A stretch of 64,000 nt of DNA, taken from the NCBI RefSeq assembly GCF_937973075.1, contig NZ_CALBWL010000051.1, forward strand, positions 18,851 to 82,850, read 5' to 3'. This stretch comes from an uncultured Campylobacter sp. Lineage in GTDB: Bacteria > Campylobacterota > Campylobacteria > Campylobacterales > Campylobacteraceae. The translations under genes were made by a program, and so were the position numbers. Positions 16,259 through 25,682 of this stretch are shown piece after piece (position 1 is the stretch's first letter; every line of letters starts with the position of its first letter). The notes under the pieces are model-generated. The model was given only the letters and a program-made list of their open reading frames with translations. It did no database searches and was not told the origin of the DNA.

Positions 16259-17953
16259 ATGAAAGAAATTAGCGGATCGCAGATGATCGTGGAGGCGTTG
16301 CGGCAGGAGGGGGTCGAGGTAGTTTTCGGCTACCCGGGCGGCGCAGCGCTAAACATTTATGATGAAATTTACAAACAAAAATACTTCAGGCATATTTTGG
16401 TGCGCCACGAGCAGGCTGCGGCGATGGCTGCGGACGGATACGCGCGCGTCAGCGGCAAGGTCGGCGTGGCTGTCGTCACAAGCGGACCCGGATTTACGAA
16501 CGCGCTTACGGGGCTTGCTACGGCGTATAGCGATAGCATCCCAATCGTGCTTATCAGCGGGCAGGTGGCGACCTCGCTTATCGGCACCGACGCCTTTCAA
16601 GAGATCGACGCGATCGGAATTTCACGCCCCTGCGTTAAGCACAACTATCTAGTTAAAACGATCGAAGAGCTGCCTAGAATTTTAAAAGAAGCCTTTTATA
16701 TCGCTCGCAGCGGCAGACCTGGACCCGTGCACGTTGATATTCCCAAAGACGTAACAGCGAAGCTTGGCGTTTTTGAATATCCTAGCGAAATCAAGATGCA
16801 GACTTATAAGCCCAATTATAAGGGTAATTCTAAACAGATCAAAAAAGCCGTCGAGCTAATCGCAAACTCCAAAAAGCCTATCCTCTACATCGGAGGCGGC
16901 GTTATTAGCGCGGGCGCAAGCGAGCTGGTGCGCGAGCTTAGCGAGTTTGCGCAGATCCCGGTCGTGCAAACCCTTATGGCACTGGGAGCTATGCGAAGCG
17001 ATGATAAGCTAAATCTAGGTATGGTCGGAATGCACGGCAGCTACGCCGCAAATATGGCGCTTAGCGAGTCTGATCTGATAATCTGCTTGGGCGCGAGATT
17101 TGACGATCGCGTCACCGGCAAGCTTAGCGAATTCGGCAAAAACGCGAAAATCATCCACGTCGATATCGATCCTAGCTCGATCTCAAAGATCATAAACGCG
17201 GATTATCCGATCGTGGGCGACGTGAAATCGGTGCTAGAGGAGATGCTGCCGCGTATTAGAAGCGAGGTTAGCCCTGCAAATTTCGAGCAGTGGCGCGAGC
17301 TCATCCGCAAATACGATGAAATTCACCCGCTTAAATTTAACGACAGCGATGAAATTTTAAAGCCGCAGTGGGTTATACAAAGTACCGCAAAAATCGCGGG
17401 CGAGGACGCTATCATCGCTACGGACGTGGGGCAGCATCAGATGTGGGTCGCGCAGTTTTATCCGTTTTGCAAGCCGCGCACTCTGCTAAGTAGCGGAGGG
17501 CAGGGCACGATGGGATACGGCCTGCCCGCAGCATTGGGCGCGAAGGCTTATGCGGGAGATAGACCGGTTATAAATTTCAGCGGAGACGGCTCGATTTTGA
17601 TGAATATCCAAGAGCTGATGACTGCGAGCGCGAGCGGCCTAAACGTCGTAAATATCGTATTAAACAACAATTTCTTAGGCATGGTGCGGCAGTGGCAGAG
17701 CCTATTTTACGGGCAGCGTTTCTCATCGACCGATCTTAGCTCGCAGCCCGATTTCGTAAAAATTGCGGAGGGCTTCGGCGGCGTGGGCTTTAGCGTTAGC
17801 ACCAAAGCGGAATTTGAAGATGCGCTGAAGCAGGCTCTTGCGAGTAAAAAGGTAAGTGTCATCGAGGCCAAGATCGATCGCTTCGAAAACGTCTGGCCGA
17901 TGGTGCCTGCAGGCGGCGCACTTTATAATATGATTTTTGAGCAGGAGTCTTAG
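16259..17953 (+). CDS. ilvB: Acetolactate synthase large (catalytic) subunit
   Basis: A 564-residue ThDP-dependent enzyme making acetolactate or acetohydroxybutyrate, the first common step of valine, leucine and isoleucine synthesis. The N-terminal [15 protein letters not shown] block with the catalytic Glu of the [15 protein letters not shown] segment (about 47-61), the FAD-region sequences, and the ThDP/Mg motif [16 protein letters not shown] ending in [13 protein letters not shown] (about 440-480) are all present. An upstream ATG at 16241 lacks a ribosome site, whereas AGGA lies 7 nt before the ATG at 16259. It is followed at once by the regulatory subunit gene. Confidence 0.97.
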   Translation: MKEISGSQMIVEALRQEGVEVVFGYPGGAALNIYDEIYKQKYFRHILVRHEQAAAMAADGYARVSGKVGVAVVTSGPGFTNALTGLATAYSDSIPIVLISGQVATSLIGTDAFQEIDAIGISRPCVKHNYLVKTIEELPRILKEAFYIARSGRPGPVHVDIPKDVTAKLGVFEYPSEIKMQTYKPNYKGNSKQIKKAVELIANSKKPILYIGGGVISAGASELVRELSEFAQIPVVQTLMALGAMRSDDKLNLGMVGMHGSYAANMALSESDLIICLGARFDDRVTGKLSEFGKNAKIIHVDIDPSSISKIINADYPIVGDVKSVLEEMLPRIRSEVSPANFEQWRELIRKYDEIHPLKFNDSDEILKPQWVIQSTAKIAGEDAIIATDVGQHQMWVAQFYPFCKPRTLLSSGGQGTMGYGLPAALGAKAYAGDRPVINFSGDGSILMNIQELMTASASGLNVVNIVLNNNFLGMVRQWQSLFYGQRFSSTDLSSQPDFVKIAEGFGGVGFSVSTKAEFEDALKQALASKKVSVIEAKIDRFENVWPMVPAGGALYNMIFEQES

Positions 17954-17954
17954 G

Positions 17955-18425
17955 ATGAATAGCATAAGAAGAGTAATCTCGGTCGTCGTTACCGACGAGC
18001 ACGGCGTTTTGTCGCGGATCTCGGGGCTTTTTGCGGGGCGCGGCTATAATATCGACAGCCTCACCGTTGCGCCGATCCCAAATACGGGTCTATCGCGCCT
18101 TAGCATCGTCACTTCGGGCGACGAGCGCGTCATAGAGCAGATCACTAAGCAGCTTCATAAGCTGATCCCCGTTTACAAGGTCATTGAGGATGCAAAATTC
18201 GTCGAAAAGGAGATGGTTTTGGTAAAGATCGCGCTGGGCGAAAATTTAGCGGGGCTTGATGCTGTTTTAAAAGCCTACAACGGCAGCATCGCAAACAGCG
18301 ACGACAGCAAGATCGTCATCATGGCGTGCGACGACGCAGACCGCATCGACGGATTTTTAAAGACGATAAAAAAATACAATCCGATCGACGTCGTCCGCGG
18401 CGGCAGCGTCGCGCTGGATATGTAA
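17955..18425 (+). CDS. ilvH: Acetolactate synthase small (regulatory) subunit
   Basis: A 156-residue regulatory subunit with an N-terminal ACT domain (RRVISVVVTDEHGVLSRISG, then LFAGRGYNIDSLTVAP, residues 4-40) that binds valine for feedback inhibition, and a C-terminal ALS-ss domain (about 80-156). The start ATG at 17955 lies 2 nt after the ilvB stop and uses an AGGAG inside the last ilvB codons. Stoichiometric co-translation with IlvB is expected. Length is typical. Confidence 0.96.
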   Translation: MNSIRRVISVVVTDEHGVLSRISGLFAGRGYNIDSLTVAPIPNTGLSRLSIVTSGDERVIEQITKQLHKLIPVYKVIEDAKFVEKEMVLVKIALGENLAGLDAVLKAYNGSIANSDDSKIVIMACDDADRIDGFLKTIKKYNPIDVVRGGSVALDM

Positions 18426-18456
18426 GCGGCGATAAAATTTAATCAAAGGAGCGCAA

Positions 18457-19407
18457 ATGAAATTATCTAAAATTGCCGAAATTTTAAACATAGAGCTTAA
18501 CGGAGCGGACGCGGAGATCACCGCGATAAATTCGCTTCAAAACGCAAGGCAAAGCGAGCTAAGCTACTGCGATAGCGACAAAAACGAGAAATTTTTATTC
18601 GCCACCAAAGCAGCCGCCGTATTGGTAAAAATCGGCACCGCAGCCCCAAGCGGCGTGCGAGCGCTGGAGTGCGAAAATCCGCATCTAGCCTTTGCGATCT
18701 TAAGCGCGCATTTTGCTAAGCCGCTCATTCGCAGCGGTGCGCCCGCAAAGATCGCCGCCAGCGCGCAGATCGAGCAGGGCGTGCATATCGGCGTAAATTC
18801 CACGATCGGCGAGAATTGCGTCATTTTAAGCGGCGCGTATATCGGCGATGACGTGCATATCGGAAGCGGCTGCGTGATCCACGCAAACGCCGTCATCTAC
18901 AATGACACGATCATCGGCGAGCGCTGCATAATCCACGCAAACGCCGTCATCGGAAGCGACGGCTTCGGCTATGCGCACACCAAAACGGGCGAGCACGTTA
19001 AAATTTATCACAACGGTAACGTCGTGCTGCAAGACGAGGTCGAAATCGGCGCATGCACGACGATCGATCGCGCGGTATTCGGCTCGACGATAATTGGGCG
19101 GGGCAGCAAGATCGACAATCTCGTTCAAATCGGGCACAACTGCGAGCTTGGGCAAAACTGCCTCATCGTCTCTCAAGTTGGACTTGCGGGCTCGACGACG
19201 CTTGGGCGTAACGTCGTGATGGGCGGACAGAGCGGCAGCGGCGGGCACGTAAGCGTGGGCGATTTCACTCAGATCGCGGCGCGCGGCGGCATAAGCAAGG
19301 ATTTAGCGGGTGGCAAAAACTACGCAGGGCATCCTATAATGGAGCTTAGCGAGTGGTTCAAGCTGCAGGCTAAGATCGTTAGATTTTTTAGAGATAAAAA
19401 ACACTAG
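18457..19407 (+). CDS. lpxD: UDP-3-O-acylglucosamine N-acyltransferase
   Basis: A 316-residue enzyme adding the second acyl chain in lipid A synthesis (R-3-hydroxyacyl-ACP to UDP-3-O-acyl-GlcN). An N-terminal uridine-binding domain (1-95) precedes a left-handed beta-helix of isoleucine-rich hexapeptide repeats (about 100-270, e.g. [20 protein letters not shown]). The catalytic-region sequence [11 protein letters not shown] lies near 226 and a C-terminal helix near 285-315. AAAGGAG precedes the ATG. It is located 31 bp after ilvH in the same direction, so likely co-transcribed with ilvBH, an arrangement also seen in other campylobacters. Confidence 0.96.
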   Translation: MKLSKIAEILNIELNGADAEITAINSLQNARQSELSYCDSDKNEKFLFATKAAAVLVKIGTAAPSGVRALECENPHLAFAILSAHFAKPLIRSGAPAKIAASAQIEQGVHIGVNSTIGENCVILSGAYIGDDVHIGSGCVIHANAVIYNDTIIGERCIIHANAVIGSDGFGYAHTKTGEHVKIYHNGNVVLQDEVEIGACTTIDRAVFGSTIIGRGSKIDNLVQIGHNCELGQNCLIVSQVGLAGSTTLGRNVVMGGQSGSGGHVSVGDFTQIAARGGISKDLAGGKNYAGHPIMELSEWFKLQAKIVRFFRDKKH

Positions 19408-19778
19408 CCGTTTTGCCTTGGCTGATTAGATCGATCGGCTTGATTTGATCGTTTTGATCGTTCGCTCTGATCGACTCCTCTAGCCAGCTCGATTTGATCG
19501 GTTCGCGTCGTTTTAGTGAAGTTTGAAACCGTCAGGCAGTTGGTGATTGTGGAGCGGTTTGCGCTGCCGTTCGGGCTTTGGTGTATTTTGTAATCGCTGC
19601 GGCGATAAATTTTGCCCTTTTATCGGCAAAATTCTGTCCGCGCTATTTTTTATCGTGCGCTTGCTTTGTGGGCGCGGTAGAATTTACTCTGCTAGTTTGG
19701 GTTGCATTGCTCGCAGTCATTGCGGCAAAGCTTTACGAGCGCTTTTAAATCAGCGCAAATTTAATTAAAGGAAAAACA
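19408..19778. other. Intergenic region with clustered GATC sites
   Basis: No convincing gene. From 19429 to 19499 there are six GATC tetramers, most within TTTGATCG or GATCGATCGG, many more than expected in 71 bp. Farther right is the leader of the peptidase gene, with AAAGGA at its end. Confidence 0.5.
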
Positions 19779-20396
19779 ATGATAGAGATGTTTTTATGCT
19801 CCTATTTTGCGGGTGCGGCGACGCTTTTTGAGGACTATGCGAGACAAAATATCCGCGCTAAGGAGGTGCTTTTTATCCCGACCGCCGCAAACGTAGAGGA
19901 GTACCGAGACTACGTGGACGAGGCGAAAGAGGCGTTTTCTAAAATGGGCTTTACGCTTCAAATTTTAGACGTTTCCAAAGCTAGCGAGGCTGAAGCGAAG
20001 GCAAAGATCGGCGCGGCGCAGGTGCTTTACGTAAGCGGCGGCAACACATTTTATCTTTTGCGCGAGCTTAAAAAGAAGGATCTGTTAACCCTCATCGCAG
20101 ATCGCGTCCGAAGCGGCAAGCTCGTGTACGTGGGCGAATCGGCAGGCGCGATGATCGCTGCACCCAGCGTGGAGTACGTGGCAGTGATGGACGATGCGGG
20201 CAACTACGGGGCTGCGGCGCAAACGGGGCTTGATCTGGTGAAATTTTACCCCGTGCCGCACTACGGCGAAGAGCCCTTCGTGCAAAGCGCGGACGAAATT
20301 TTAAAAATTTACGGCGGCAAGCTAAATTTGACGCCGATAAATAACGCCGAAGCAATCGCAGTGCACGGCGATAAATTTGAAATTTTAGGGCGGTAA
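19779..20396 (+). CDS. Peptidase S51 (dipeptidase E-like)
   Basis: A 205-residue serine hydrolase of the dipeptidase E/cyanophycinase family, which cuts Asp-X dipeptides in characterised members. The nucleophile elbow YVGESAGAMIAA places Ser121. The GGNTFYLLREL block (87-97) supplies the oxyanion region, and HYGEE (about 159-163) fits the His of the triad. It has no signal peptide and is therefore cytoplasmic. The start has AAAGGA 7 nt upstream. It is followed by mdaB in the same direction, 137 bp away. Confidence 0.85.
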   Translation: MIEMFLCSYFAGAATLFEDYARQNIRAKEVLFIPTAANVEEYRDYVDEAKEAFSKMGFTLQILDVSKASEAEAKAKIGAAQVLYVSGGNTFYLLRELKKKDLLTLIADRVRSGKLVYVGESAGAMIAAPSVEYVAVMDDAGNYGAAAQTGLDLVKFYPVPHYGEEPFVQSADEILKIYGGKLNLTPINNAEAIAVHGDKFEILGR

Positions 20397-20533
20397 ACTG
20401 CGGCGTAAAAGTAAAATTTAGTAATTAAACGCTTCGTAAAATTTACGCTTATATTTTCGCATAGGGCTGCGAGGTGGAATTTGAACTTAGGTGCAGCGAG
20501 TCGCTAACGAATAAATTTAATCAAAGGATCAAA

Positions 20534-21112
20534 ATGAAAATATTACTTATCAATGGCGGAGCACCTTTTAACGGCAAAGGCGGCAAGCTAAGCAAGACGC
20601 TGCACGAGCTAGCCAAAAAAACGCTACAAGCCCTAGGGCACGAAACGCGCGAAACTACGATATTTGAGGGCTACGATATAGAGGGCGAGGTAGAAAAATT
20701 TCTATGGATGGATGCCGTGATCTGGCAGATGCCCGCGTGGTGGATGGGCGAGCCTTGGCTAGTCAAAAAGTACGTGGACGAGGTGTTTATGGGCGGCATA
20801 GGCAAGATAGTGGCAAACGACGGGCGGCACAGCGCGAGCCCAAACGACGGCTACGGCACAGGCGGGCTGATAAAGGGCAAATCGCACATGCTAAGCGTTA
20901 CTTGGAATGCGCCGCTTCAGGCGTTTGATAAGCCGGGCGATTTTTTCGAGGGCGTGGGCGTGGACGGCGTTTATCTGCATTTTCATAAGGCAAATGAGTT
21001 TTTAGGCACGAAAAGGCTACCTACTTTTATGTGCAACGACGTCGTTAAAAATCCTGATGTGGAGCGTTTTATGAAAGATTACGAAGCGCATCTAAAAAGG
21101 GTTTTCGGCTAG
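20534..21112 (+). CDS. mdaB: NADPH:quinone oxidoreductase MdaB-like
   Basis: A 192-residue flavodoxin-fold oxidoreductase. MdaB in Helicobacter and enterics reduces quinones by two electrons using FAD and NADPH and protects against oxidative stress. The N-terminal phosphate loop INGGAPFNGKGGKLSKTL (6-23) and the WQMPAWWMGEPWLVKKYVDE block (about 65-84), the most conserved stretch of the family, are intact, and the GTGGLIKGK loop lies near 113. The ATG at 20534 follows AAAGGA. The reading frame extends upstream without a ribosome site, so the short form is preferred. Confidence 0.92.
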   Translation: MKILLINGGAPFNGKGGKLSKTLHELAKKTLQALGHETRETTIFEGYDIEGEVEKFLWMDAVIWQMPAWWMGEPWLVKKYVDEVFMGGIGKIVANDGRHSASPNDGYGTGGLIKGKSHMLSVTWNAPLQAFDKPGDFFEGVGVDGVYLHFHKANEFLGTKRLPTFMCNDVVKNPDVERFMKDYEAHLKRVFG

Positions 21113-21731
21113 CCTTAACGGACTCAAACGAGTTTATTTGCTCTTAATACAGCGCCAGATGAGCTAAAGCGGATTATAAAATCGCTTCTTAAACTCGGAT
21201 ATTACGACACTTGTGAAATTTTAAAATAATGCCAAGCAGTACTTGTTCGAGTGTGGCTTGCGACGCGCGAGGTTTTCGTAAATCGCGAGATTCGAGCTTT
21301 GCTCGGCTGAGTGACACTGCGTGATGTGTGGGAGGTGTGAAATTTGCGGCATTGCGGCGTGAAATTTCGAGTCTTGCGGCGTGAAATTTCGAGTCTTGCG
21401 GCGCGCGATTTATGCAGTCACTATATAAAATTTCATACGGCTGTCGCAGCTTTTAAGTCTGTGTGAAATAAAACTTGCGAAACGACGTGGCATTTTGCGA
21501 TCGTTTTAAATTTTGCAAATGCGCTGTATTTTAGCTCGGCGCGAGATAAAATTTTACGCGGCGCACTTTTATGTGATGTACGCGTCTGGCTTGCCGTTGC
21601 TCGTTAGTGCCATGTCGGCGAGTGCCTAAGTATGGATGAGCGCGATGGCTGGCTCGTGTAACTATTAGCGTGCCGTTCAGTGCTGCTAGTGGCTTTAAGA
21701 GGCGCGATGTGTATTTACTATAGGGGAAGAG
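21113..21731. other. Intergenic desert after mdaB
   Basis: No gene in any frame. It contains the tandem repeat listed separately and a GC-mixed right half with no motif I can name. It ends with the ribosome site of the next gene. Confidence 0.55.
21352..21403. repeat. 22-bp tandem repeat, 2.4 copies
   Basis: TTGCGGCGTGAAATTTCGAG plus TC occurs exactly at 21352-21373 and 21374-21395, followed by a third partial copy to 21403. Each full unit carries one AAATTT hexamer, so it is a small example of how RAATTY copies may multiply by tandem duplication. Confidence 0.85.
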
Positions 21732-22193
21732 ATGGTTAAACTCGATATGCTTAAATTCTTTCGCTTGGGCGAGTTTGCGGGCGTAGAAAGAGGCTTGAGC
21801 TGCGCGCAGACCATCGCGATGCTTGGCTCTGCGGATGCGAGCTTTAAGAGCGCTGGAGCTGAAATTTTAAGATACGGCGCCTTTGAATTTCACTTTTTTC
21901 GGGGCGAAATTTTTATGATTTTTTCGGATCATTTTAGAAGTGGGCCTCTAAATTTCGGCGGCGCAAGGGCGCGGCAAATCGAAATAGAGCCTTGGATATT
22001 TAGCGGAGCCCCTATCGATCTTGCGGCGGTGAAAGGCGCTTTAAATCGTGAGCGAATCGAGTATCGCGAGCGCGCAACGGATGAGGGTTTGAAGCTAAGC
22101 TTAAGCAACGGCGTTACGCTTGCGTTTGAAAGCTTGAGCGGGTTGGGCGAGCCCCGTGGCTACGAGCTTGCCGCATTTTGGATAAAATTTTAA
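21732..22193 (+). CDS. Small soluble protein of unknown function
   Basis: A 153-residue protein with no signal peptide and no membrane segment. AGGGGAAGAG directly precedes the ATG. The middle part (ILRYGAFEFHFFRGEIFMIFSDHF, residues about 47-70, then PLNFGGARARQIEIEPWIFSG) has the alternating beta pattern of a small alpha/beta protein. The N-terminal LSCAQTIAMLGSAD segment followed by YGxxEFHF resembles uncharacterised proteins often found near polymorphic-toxin immunity genes, but the resemblance is weak and from memory. It is isolated between two noncoding stretches, a layout common for recently acquired single genes. Confidence 0.65.
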   Translation: MVKLDMLKFFRLGEFAGVERGLSCAQTIAMLGSADASFKSAGAEILRYGAFEFHFFRGEIFMIFSDHFRSGPLNFGGARARQIEIEPWIFSGAPIDLAAVKGALNRERIEYRERATDEGLKLSLSNGVTLAFESLSGLGEPRGYELAAFWIKF

Positions 22194-22629
22194 CCGGAAA
22201 AGCGTGGGCGAAATCTAGGTAACAAAGTAAAATTCAGCCGAGTGAAAATAAGCGGCCGCTTGGATAAAATTTGACCAAAAATGCAAAATTTCGCGGATGA
22301 AATTTAACGAGTAAGGATTTAGGCGAAATTTTAACGCAAAGCCCGTGAGTACCCATAAATCGGCATTGTGAGCACTTGTGCATCTATATCGCAGGCTTTG
22401 TTTATTCGCGCTGTATGTTTTGTTCATCTATCTCACAAACGTCCTACTGGGTTCATTCTGCGCTAGCTCGAGATATTTTTTAAAATTTCAAAGCATGATT
22501 TAGCCGGAATTTCATAAAACTTGCCAATAACAATCGATCCTGAAGCTGAAAGATCTGCAAATAGATCTTAAATTATATTCACTTGATAAAATTTTTTAAA
22601 ACAATATTAGTATTATTTTATAAAAACTA
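22194..22629. other. Intergenic region upstream of the DUF417 gene
   Basis: No gene supported. The right third (from about 22560) becomes very AT-rich and leads into the promoter listed at 22630. Confidence 0.55.
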
Positions 22630-22659
22630 TTGACTTATTTAACCCTCTTTTGATAAACT
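22630..22659 (+). promoter_or_regulatory. Candidate promoter of the DUF417 gene
   Basis: TTGACT (22630-22635), an 18-bp spacer and TAAACT (22654-22659), 32 nt before the start codon. The -35 is good and the -10 poor, which would suit an activator-dependent promoter; that reading is a guess. Confidence 0.4.
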
Positions 22660-22691
22660 ATCGCATCAATTTTACCGCAAAGGAAACACAG

Positions 22692-23330
22692 ATGGATCAA
22701 AATTCCCTCCTATATAAGGTGCTTAATTGCCTGTCAAATTCGCAAAGCATATTTGTAAATTGCATAAGGTTTGCAATTTTCGTCGTCATGATCTGGATAG
22801 GCGGCCTAAAAGTCGTGCAGTATGAGGCGGACGGCATCGTGCCTTTCGTCACGAACAGCCCGTTTTTCAGCTATCTGATGAAAAATAAAGATGTAGTCGA
22901 CAACGGCAAGAGCAAAATGGTCGCGGAGTATAATCTGCACAAAAACCCCGAAGGCTTGGTCGTGCCGGATAATATCAAATGGCATAAATCAAACGGCACC
23001 TACACAGCTTCTTACATTATCGGCGCGACGATTTGCTCGATCGGCATCTTGATGCTGCTTGGCATATGGTTCCCAAAAATTGGCGTCGTAGGCGGACTTT
23101 TGACCTTCGGTATGGCTATCGTTACGCTATCGTTTTTGATAACGACGCCCGAAACCTGGGTGCCGAATTTGGGCAATCCCGCCCTCGGCATAACAGAGAG
23201 CCCGAACCACGGCTTCCCGTATCTCTCTGGCGCGGGCAGGCTGGTGATAAAGGATCTGATAATGATGTGCGGCGGTTTGATAGCGGCTGCGGATGCGGCT
23301 AAAAGGTGGCTGCAAAGTCTTTCGAAGTAA
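22692..23330 (+). CDS. DUF417 family inner-membrane protein (RclC/YkgB-like)
   Basis: A 212-residue membrane protein of the DUF417 family; the E. coli member RclC belongs to the reactive-chlorine-species defence operon. The FVVMIWIGGLKVVQYEADGI block (about 29-48) with SPFFSYLMKN after it is the family signature. Further helices are at about 108-130 (IIGATICSIGILMLLGIWF), 132-152 and 186-205, and the C-terminal SGAGRLVIKDLIMMCGGLI is typical. The ATG at 22692 follows AAAGGA; the frame upstream of it lacks a ribosome site. A defence role against oxidants is inference from the family. Confidence 0.83.
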   Translation: MDQNSLLYKVLNCLSNSQSIFVNCIRFAIFVVMIWIGGLKVVQYEADGIVPFVTNSPFFSYLMKNKDVVDNGKSKMVAEYNLHKNPEGLVVPDNIKWHKSNGTYTASYIIGATICSIGILMLLGIWFPKIGVVGGLLTFGMAIVTLSFLITTPETWVPNLGNPALGITESPNHGFPYLSGAGRLVIKDLIMMCGGLIAAADAAKRWLQSLSK

Positions 23331-23963
23331 ATTATAAAGCTAAAATTCTATCTCGCGGCGGGCGCAGGGCTAAATTTTACCGCCGCGAGCGCTAAATTTA
23401 ACGCTCCTGTAGTTTTGCCTGCAAGCTTAAAATACGTACGTAGCATAAATTTTCCCGTTGTGTTTCGCGGTGCGCTACCGCTAGATTTGATCTGCGGTTT
23501 AATTTCTTTGGAGCAAAAGAGCTTAATTGCGGCCGTCTTTCTAAATTCTCCGATTTGCTCCTCGCAGCGTCTTGATTGAGGCGATATGGCCCGTGCTTTT
23601 AGATGCGGACCGTGCAAGCTTTGTAAATGTGGATTTTAAGTGATGCTTGCAATTTTGCAGTCAGATATGGATAGAGGTAGTCGGCGTCGATGGATGCGCT
23701 GAAATTTGCACCGATAGGCACGTATAGAGGTCGATAGAGCTAGAAATTAAATGCCCGCTCGGTCAAAGCCGGTCGAGCTAGTTTAGAGAGCCGCATACCG
23801 ATAGGGCTTCCAAAAAGTTTAAAAGCCGGAGGCAAATGAGCAATTGAGTATCACTCTACGCAGATATTTGGAAGGCACGACCAAAGCGACAAATTTAAAG
23901 AGAGAACCTACTTTTTTATTATAAAATTTAGCCCAAATTTAAGGCTAAATTTTTACGCGCTTC
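23331..23963. other. Intergenic region between convergent DUF417 gene and proS
   Basis: Convergent 3' flanks. No gene supported; the only longer minus-strand frame (23348-23617) lacks a ribosome site and codes for a compositionally random peptide. No clear terminator. Confidence 0.55.
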
Positions 23964-25682
23964 CTAATTTTCCTCGGCTAATTTTTTCTCTATAAATTTT
24001 AAAATTTCATCCTCGCTTACGCTCTGCCGCTTTAGACCTGCGCGAGTGATGAACTCGACGCTTTCCTCCGCTAGGGCTTTTCCCGCGAGCACGGCATACG
24101 GAAAGCCCATCAGCTCGAAGTCGTTCATCTTCACGCCAAAGCGCTCCGCGCGATCGTCCAGTAGTACGCGGATGCCGCGCTCGCGACACTGCTCGTATAG
24201 TTTTTCGGCAAATTCTACCGCTGCCGCGTCTTTGTGATTTGAGATGATGATCTCAAGCTCGAAAGGCGCCAGCTCGCGCGGCCACACGCAGCCTTTCTCG
24301 TCATGGCTGCTTTCGATCGCCACGGCGATAAGGCGGCTTGCGCCGATGCCGTAGCAGCCCATGTAAAACGCACGAGCCTTGCCGTTTGCATCCAAAAATC
24401 GCGCTCCCATCGGCTCTGAATAGCGCGTGCCGAGCTGAAAGATATGACCCACCTCGATGCCCTTCGTGATGCCAAGCTCGCCGCCGCAGCACGGACATGC
24501 GTCGCCCGCGCCCACGGCCGCGAGATCCGCAAAGCGCGATTCGTTAAAATTTATCACGCTTGCGCCCACGTAGTGGTAATCCGGCTCGTTCGCGCCTGCG
24601 ATCATCTCGCGCGCTCCTTTTAGTTCGACGTCGATATAAAATTTAGCTCCCTCGCCGAGCCCGAAAGGTCCGCAAAAGCCCGCCGTAAAGCCCACTCGCG
24701 CGATCTCCTCCTCGTTAGCATCGACTAACTCTAGCGCGCCGCAGGCATTTTGCGCCTTGGTCTCTTGCAGCTCGTCGCACCCGCGGATAAAAAACGCTAC
24801 GATCTCGCTGCGATCCTCGTATAGCGCTTTTTTGATCACCGCTTTGACGGTGTAGAATTTATCCACTTTGAAAAATTCCGCCACCGCGTCGATCGTTTTC
24901 ATCGCGGGGGTTTTAAATTTCATCATGCCGTCGGTCTCGGGTGCTGCGGCGTTCGTGGTTTTGGGCGCACGGCGCGCAGCCTCGATGTTTGCGGCATACT
25001 CGCAGCGCTTGCACACAACGATATCGTCCTCGCCGTTGTCCGCTAGCACCATAAACTCCTTGCTGCCGCTGCCGCCGATCGCGCCGCTGTCCGCATCGAC
25101 CGCTCTAAAATTTAACCCCAGTCGCGTAAAAATCCGCGAGTACGCCTGCCTCATCACCTCAAACTCGCGCTTCATATCCGCAGTGTCTGCGTGGAAGCTA
25201 TAGGCGTCCTTCATCGTAAATTCGCGTCCGCGCAGAAGCCCGAAGCGAGGGCGCGCCTCGTCGCGGAATTTCGTATTGATCTGATAGATATTTAGCGGCA
25301 GCTGCTTGTAGCTCGTGATCTTATCCGCTACCATCAAAACCGCCGCTTCCTCGTTGGTAGGGCTTAGTACGAAGTCGTTATCCTTGCGATCTTTGAAGCG
25401 CAGCAGCTCCTTGCCGTATTTGGCGTAGCGACCGCTTTTTTTCCACGCATCCGCGGACGTCACGACGCTAAAAGAGACCTCCTGCGCGCCCGCAGCGTCC
25501 ATCTCCTGCCTGATGACGGCGCAGATCCGCTCTAGCACTATCTTTCCTAGCGGCAAAAAATTATAAAGCCCGCTGCCCAGCTGCTCGATAAATCCCGCGC
25601 GGATCAAAAGCGCGTGGCTAGGTAGTACCGCGTCTCTGGGGGCCTCTTTTAGGCTTGGAGCGAAAAGCTTGCTAAATTTCAT
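23964..25682 (-). CDS. proS: Prolyl-tRNA synthetase (bacterial type with editing insert)
   Basis: A 572-residue class II synthetase charging tRNA-Pro. Motif 1 to 3 elements include FLPLGKIVLERI (about 37-48), motif 2 YQINTKFRDEARPRFGLLRGREF (split across about 131-153, containing the RFGLLRGREF loop) and motif 3 GCYGIGASRLIAV (about 437-449). The INS editing domain lies between motifs 2 and 3 (about 225-395), so this is the full-length bacterial form. ATG at 25682 is preceded by GGACA 6 nt upstream and overlaps the end of hemA by 11 bp, which indicates coupling in the DUF2018-ispB-hemA-proS operon. Confidence 0.97.
   Translation of the reverse strand: MKFSKLFAPSLKEAPRDAVLPSHALLIRAGFIEQLGSGLYNFLPLGKIVLERICAVIRQEMDAAGAQEVSFSVVTSADAWKKSGRYAKYGKELLRFKDRKDNDFVLSPTNEEAAVLMVADKITSYKQLPLNIYQINTKFRDEARPRFGLLRGREFTMKDAYSFHADTADMKREFEVMRQAYSRIFTRLGLNFRAVDADSGAIGGSGSKEFMVLADNGEDDIVVCKRCEYAANIEAARRAPKTTNAAAPETDGMMKFKTPAMKTIDAVAEFFKVDKFYTVKAVIKKALYEDRSEIVAFFIRGCDELQETKAQNACGALELVDANEEEIARVGFTAGFCGPFGLGEGAKFYIDVELKGAREMIAGANEPDYHYVGASVINFNESRFADLAAVGAGDACPCCGGELGITKGIEVGHIFQLGTRYSEPMGARFLDANGKARAFYMGCYGIGASRLIAVAIESSHDEKGCVWPRELAPFELEIIISNHKDAAAVEFAEKLYEQCRERGIRVLLDDRAERFGVKMNDFELMGFPYAVLAGKALAEESVEFITRAGLKRQSVSEDEILKFIEKKLAEEN

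Noticed and set aside
23348..23617. Minus-strand frame of 89 codons between the DUF417 gene and proS
   Set aside because: No ribosome site, no domain, and composition typical of noncoding DNA here.
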